Source of the DNA: Verrucomicrobia bacterium UBA3750
Lineage (GTDB): Bacteria > Verrucomicrobiota > Kiritimatiellia > RFP12 > UBA1067
DNA: 8,515 nucleotides
NCBI GenBank assembly: GCA_002371755.1
Contig: DFGM01000080.1
Span: 1 to 8,515 of the forward strand
Direction: 5' to 3'
Below, piece after piece: positions 5,598 through 8,515 of the stretch. Every line of letters begins with the position of its first letter. The stretch's first letter is position 1. The position numbers and the translations under genes were made by a program. Under the pieces are notes generated by a model, which saw nothing but the letters and a program-made list of their open reading frames with translations, did no database searches and was not told where the DNA came from.

Positions 5598-6572
5598 ATG
5601 GCACGGCGTAGTTTCAAGGCGGGAGCGCTCGCACTGATCGTCGGCGTTCTCGCGGGCGCGGCCTGCGGTTCGACGCGGCTTCTCTACTGGAACATCCAGG
5701 ACGGGATGTGGGACGGGCAGACGGACAACTTCAATCGCTTCGTCGCGTGGGTGCAGAAGCAGTCGCCCGACATCTGCGTCTTCGCCGAGGTCAGGACCAA
5801 GCGACAGACGGGCAAGATGGACCATGTGAAAGACGAATCGCAGCGGATTCTTCCCGCAGGCTGGCCGAAGCTCGCCGCGCGCTACGGGCATGACCACGTC
5901 TGGATCAGCTCAGACAATCCGAAGTGCTACATGCAGGGCATCACGTCGCGCTTCCCCATCGAGAGCGTCGCCAAGGATCTCGTTCCGACGGGATCGGGCT
6001 GGGCGCGGATCCGGGTGGACACGAACGTCCTGAACATCGTGACGGTCCACCTCAACTGGGCGCCGTGGGGGCATGGCTGCAAGACGGATGCGGAGCGCAA
6101 GGCCAGCGCGGCGAAATTCGGCGGCGACCTCGCACGCCGCGACGAAATCGAGACCGTTCTCAAAGGGTCGTTCTTCACGGTGCCCGACGCATCGAACCAG
6201 TACTGGGTCGTTGTGGGAGACTACAATGCTCGCTCGCCGGTCGATGCGCGGATGTACGACATCCCGCTAGACTCCCCTCGCTACGCAGTCCATCGGTGGT
6301 TGGCCGAAAGCACGCCCCTTGTCGACCTCATGCACGAATGGCTGCCGAACGACTTCCATGTAACAGGCGGGGCAAAGTCGCGAATAGACTATGTCTATCT
6401 GACGCGGGGGTTGTACGATCATGTCGAAGAGGCTCGTGTCGTCGTCGACCGCTACACACGCCCGACATACTCGGGGGTAAGCGACATATGGCGTCCGTCC
6501 GACCATCGCCCGATCCTTGTAGATTTCGATTTCAGATGGGCGAGGCAATTGCAAAACTCGGCAGGGCGGTGA
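5598..6572 (+). CDS. Exported endonuclease/exonuclease/phosphatase (EEP) family hydrolase
   Basis: This encodes 324 residues; ATG 5598 follows an AAAGGGGG site (5587-5594). The N-terminus MARRSFKAG plus a hydrophobic stretch to AACGS (about residue 25) is a signal peptide. The RR-S-F-K pattern is compatible with Tat export, and Cys23 has only a weak lipobox. The DNase I/EEP fold motifs are present in order: N32 in LLYWNIQDG, metal-ligand E64 in CVFAEVR, H151 in VTVHLNW, G207-D-Y-N210 (the GDxN motif), D264 in RIDYVY, and the terminal S301-D-H303-RP with the catalytic histidine. The enzyme is therefore probably active, cleaving a phosphoester or phosphodiester outside the cytoplasm. Known relatives act on DNA, RNA, sphingomyelin or inositol phosphates, and the substrate here cannot be read. 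It sits between a lectin-like gene and glycosidase genes with no terminator, which suggests a role in the same glycan or matrix pathway. Confidence 0.85.
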   Translation: MARRSFKAGALALIVGVLAGAACGSTRLLYWNIQDGMWDGQTDNFNRFVAWVQKQSPDICVFAEVRTKRQTGKMDHVKDESQRILPAGWPKLAARYGHDHVWISSDNPKCYMQGITSRFPIESVAKDLVPTGSGWARIRVDTNVLNIVTVHLNWAPWGHGCKTDAERKASAAKFGGDLARRDEIETVLKGSFFTVPDASNQYWVVVGDYNARSPVDARMYDIPLDSPRYAVHRWLAESTPLVDLMHEWLPNDFHVTGGAKSRIDYVYLTRGLYDHVEEARVVVDRYTRPTYSGVSDIWRPSDHRPILVDFDFRWARQLQNSAGR

Positions 6573-6576
6573 GGAG
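6571..6576 (+). promoter_or_regulatory. Shine-Dalgarno site GAGGAG overlapping the EEP stop codon
   Basis: GAGGAG begins inside the TGA (6570-6572) of the upstream gene and ends 9 nt before ATG 6586. It supports start 6586 over the in-frame ATG at 6595 and implies translational coupling. Confidence 0.65.
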
Positions 6577-6585
6577 TGCGGCAAG

Positions 6586-7632
6586 ATGAATTACATGACG
6601 AGAAGAAGTTTTCTGGGCGCGGTTGCCGCAATGGCCGCTTGCCCAACTGTATGGGGCGACGAGCCGAGACGTCTGGGTTTCACATGGTGCTATATGCTCA
6701 AGCTCGGCACTAACATGTGGTGCGACTGCGTGCCGCCGCGCTGGGGCAACCTCAAACCCGACGAAATGCATTACAAAGCGCCGTCGGAGGAACTCAGGTG
6801 CGACGATTCGCTGTGGAGGGAATTGACCGAAAAGGCACGCGCGGCGGGTTTCAACATGCTGCTGATGGATCTTGGCGAAGGCGTCCAGTTTCCAAGCCAT
6901 CCCGAGCTCGCGGTGAAGGGGTCTTGGTCGCCGGAGAAGTTGCAGAAGGAGCTTGCCCGCCTTCGGGCCATTGGATTGGAACCCGTGCCGAAGCTCAACT
7001 TCTCGACGGCGCACGACATCTGGCTCAAGGACTACAGCCGCATGGTCTCGACGTCGAAATACTACCAGGTCTGCGCCGACCTGATACGTGACGTGGCCGA
7101 GCTCTTCGGCTACCCTCGCCTCTTCCACATCGGTTATGACGAGGAGACCTTCGGACACCAGGATCGATATCAGTATGTCGTCGTGCGACAAGGCGATCTT
7201 TGGTGGCACGACTTGCTTTGGATGGTCGAACAGATCGAGAAGGCCGGGATGCGCTCATGGATATGGAGCGATTACATCTGGAAACACACCGACGAATTCT
7301 TGAAGCGAATGCCCAAGAGCGTACTTCAGTCCAACTGGTACTATGGCAAGACGTTCGATTCGGAAAAACGAAACACAGTAAAGGCGTATCTCGACCTTGA
7401 GCGCGGCGGATTCGACCAGATGCCGACTGGGTCCAACTACAGTTGCGTCGAAAACTTCGCAGGAACTGTGGATTTCTGCCGCAAGAACATCTCTCCAGAT
7501 CGGCTGAAGGGCTTCATCATGGCACCATGGCGGCATACGATTGAGCACTGGCGGGGCGATCTTGTCTCGGCGATAGACATTGCCAGACCCGTTATCGCAA
7601 ATCCAAGCGACAAACAGGGGATTGATGAATAG
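6586..7632 (+). CDS. Tat-exported GH20-like glycoside hydrolase
   Basis: This encodes 348 residues. The signal peptide has a clear twin-arginine motif (TRRSFLGA, R6-R7) with cleavage expected around residue 24 (VWGDE). The rest reads as a TIM-barrel enzyme. AGFNMLLMDLGEGVQFPSHP and LEPVPKLNFSTAHD resemble early barrel strands of GH20 hexosaminidases. HIGYDEE (H181 to E187) matches the GH20 catalytic H-x-G-x-D-E motif, with D185-E186 as the expected polarizing/acid pair. MRSWIWSDYIWKH follows as a later strand. The usual second glycine of HIGGDE is tyrosine here, and the length (348) is close to the catalytic domain alone. It lies 13 nt after the EEP gene and overlaps the GH78 gene by 8 nt. 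Substrate is unproven: beta-N-acetylhexosaminide cleavage is the family default, but this is a divergent member and another glycosidase activity is possible. Confidence 0.7.
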   Translation: MNYMTRRSFLGAVAAMAACPTVWGDEPRRLGFTWCYMLKLGTNMWCDCVPPRWGNLKPDEMHYKAPSEELRCDDSLWRELTEKARAAGFNMLLMDLGEGVQFPSHPELAVKGSWSPEKLQKELARLRAIGLEPVPKLNFSTAHDIWLKDYSRMVSTSKYYQVCADLIRDVAELFGYPRLFHIGYDEETFGHQDRYQYVVVRQGDLWWHDLLWMVEQIEKAGMRSWIWSDYIWKHTDEFLKRMPKSVLQSNWYYGKTFDSEKRNTVKAYLDLERGGFDQMPTGSNYSCVENFAGTVDFCRKNISPDRLKGFIMAPWRHTIEHWRGDLVSAIDIARPVIANPSDKQGIDE

Positions 7633-8515
7633 ATTTCTTCTGGTAGCGGCGGCTGCGCTGTGCGCGGCGGTTTCCGTTGCGCAAACGACCATAGGGAACC
7701 TTCGCGTATGCCGCCTTGTGGAGCCTTCCGACATCGTGAAGCCCGTCTTTTCGTGGCAGATGCGGACCGAGCGGCAGGGAGTGGCGCAGAAGGCGTATGC
7801 AATCGACCTGCGCACCGCTTCCGGTGAAGAGGTGTGGCGGTCTGGCAGGATCGACGAGGCGGCGTCGCATGCCGCGCCCTATACGGGACCTGCCTTGAAG
7901 AGCGCGACGCGGCATGTTTGGTCGGTCGTCGTGACGGACGAGCGCGGACGTGACGTCTTCTCGGAACCGGCTACGTTCACGACGGGGCTGATTGCGCTGG
8001 ACGACTGGAACGGCAGCGAATGGATCGCCGTGCCGAACGCTGCGGCGGACGTCTCCGAGGAAGTTCGCAGCCGACGGCGCGCCATGCCGGGCGCTTCGTG
8101 CTTCGCGAAGCGGCTCAGTAACGCCAAGCGCGTCAAGGAGGCGTGGTGGACGGTTACGGGGCAGGGTGTGTTCCAGGCATACGTGAACGGCAGTCCGCTA
8201 CCCGGGTTCCTCAAGCCCGGCTTCGACCATGTCCTCAAGACGCGGCACTCCTTTACCTTCGACGTGACAGGGCTGGTGAACAGGGAGCAGGGGGAGGACA
8301 ACGTGTTTTCGTCCATCGTCACGGCTGGCTGGTGGCGCGACAAGGTGACAGACTACCGCGGCAGGGAATCGGCCTTCCGTGCGCAGCTCATCCTGCGTTA
8401 TGAGGACGGCACGGAGGCGCGGTTCGGCACGGACGAAAGCTGGCGCGGCGGCGTGACGGGTCCGGTCAAGTCGGCGGGCATTTTCGACGGAGAGGAATAC
8501 GATGCGCGTGAAAAG
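7625..8515 (+). CDS. Alpha-L-rhamnosidase-like protein (GH78 type), N-terminal part, cut by window edge
   Basis: The frame is open from ATG 7625 to the last base (297 codons) with no stop. The start overlaps the preceding stop codon by 8 nt and is preceded by AGGGGA (7616-7621), suggesting coupled translation. Residues 1-19 are a signal peptide (MNRFLLVAAAALCAAVSVA). Residues about 24-125 match the fibronectin-III-like N-terminal module of GH78 enzymes: LRVCRLVEPSDIVKPVFSW, then EEVWRSGRI, RHVWSVVVTDERGRDVFSEPA and TTGL. Residues about 158-297 match the Bac_rhamnosid_N beta-sandwich: WTVTGQGVFQAYVNG, GFDHVLKTRHSFTFDVTGL, AGWWRDK, and ending IFDGEEYDAR. The catalytic (alpha/alpha)6 barrel, with its glutamate acid and base, would lie beyond the window; the family is usually 900-1100 residues. 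The expected role is removing terminal alpha-L-rhamnose from a plant or microbial polysaccharide outside the cytoplasm. Confidence 0.85.
   Translation, partial: MNRFLLVAAAALCAAVSVAQTTIGNLRVCRLVEPSDIVKPVFSWQMRTERQGVAQKAYAIDLRTASGEEVWRSGRIDEAASHAAPYTGPALKSATRHVWSVVVTDERGRDVFSEPATFTTGLIALDDWNGSEWIAVPNAAADVSEEVRSRRRAMPGASCFAKRLSNAKRVKEAWWTVTGQGVFQAYVNGSPLPGFLKPGFDHVLKTRHSFTFDVTGLVNREQGEDNVFSSIVTAGWWRDKVTDYRGRESAFRAQLILRYEDGTEARFGTDESWRGGVTGPVKSAGIFDGEEYDAREK

Noticed and set aside
5063..5617. 184-codon minus-strand open frame
   Set aside because: It is antisense to the well-supported LamG/Ig gene; composition is arginine- and histidine-rich as expected of a shadow frame.
5924..6589. 221-codon plus-strand open frame
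   Set aside because: It is an out-of-frame shadow of the EEP gene, very rich in Arg/Ala/Gly, while the EEP frame has all family motifs.
6532..7209. 225-codon minus-strand open frame
   Set aside because: It is antisense to the GH20-like gene and has no recognisable domain or start signal.
7255..7815. 186-codon minus-strand open frame
   Set aside because: It is antisense across the GH20-like/GH78 junction; both sense genes are well supported.

Overview
The window looks like a chromosomal stretch from a PVC-group bacterium, most likely a Kiritimatiellota/Lentisphaerota-type polysaccharide degrader, possibly from the gut. This is inferred from gene content, not from a marker gene. The clues are a XylR-type (LacI-like plus AraC) regulator, a secreted multi-repeat LamG/concanavalin-A-like protein, Tat-type signal peptides, glycoside hydrolases, and debris of a REP-associated tyrosine transposase (RAYT). 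There is no rRNA, tRNA or CRISPR array.

Left part (1-1886) is a rearranged, mosaic region. It opens with a short repeat, followed directly by what looks like the 3' tail of a lost gene (15-152). An AT-richer gene for a predicted lipoprotein follows (168-1226); its last codons run into unrelated GC-rich sequence. Next comes an inverted copy of the repeat (1281-1304), then a RAYT transposase fragment missing its N-terminus and catalytic tyrosine (about 1307-1642). That fragment is fused in frame to a stray winged-helix C-terminus of the RecG/AlbA-type ATP-binding protein kind (1643-1786). A third, doubled copy of the repeat and an 11-bp tandem repeat close the region (1789-1852).

Right part (1887-8515) is an ordered sugar-use locus. 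A XylR-like regulator is encoded on the minus strand (1887-3101). It is divergent from four tightly packed plus-strand genes: a secreted triple LamG-like plus Ig-like protein (3266-5578), a secreted endonuclease/exonuclease/phosphatase (EEP) family hydrolase (5598-6572), a Tat-exported GH20-like glycoside hydrolase (6586-7632), and the N-terminal part of a secreted GH78-type alpha-L-rhamnosidase (7625 to the window edge). The gaps are 19 nt, 13 nt and an 8-nt overlap, with no visible terminator, so one operon is likely. The divergent intergenic region has a good promoter in each direction.

Working model (inference): the regulator senses a sugar released from a rhamnose-containing glycan and switches on the operon. 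The LamG protein binds glycan or surface, the GH20-like and GH78 enzymes trim sugars, and the EEP enzyme may remove phosphodiester substituents or attack nucleic acid in the same matrix.
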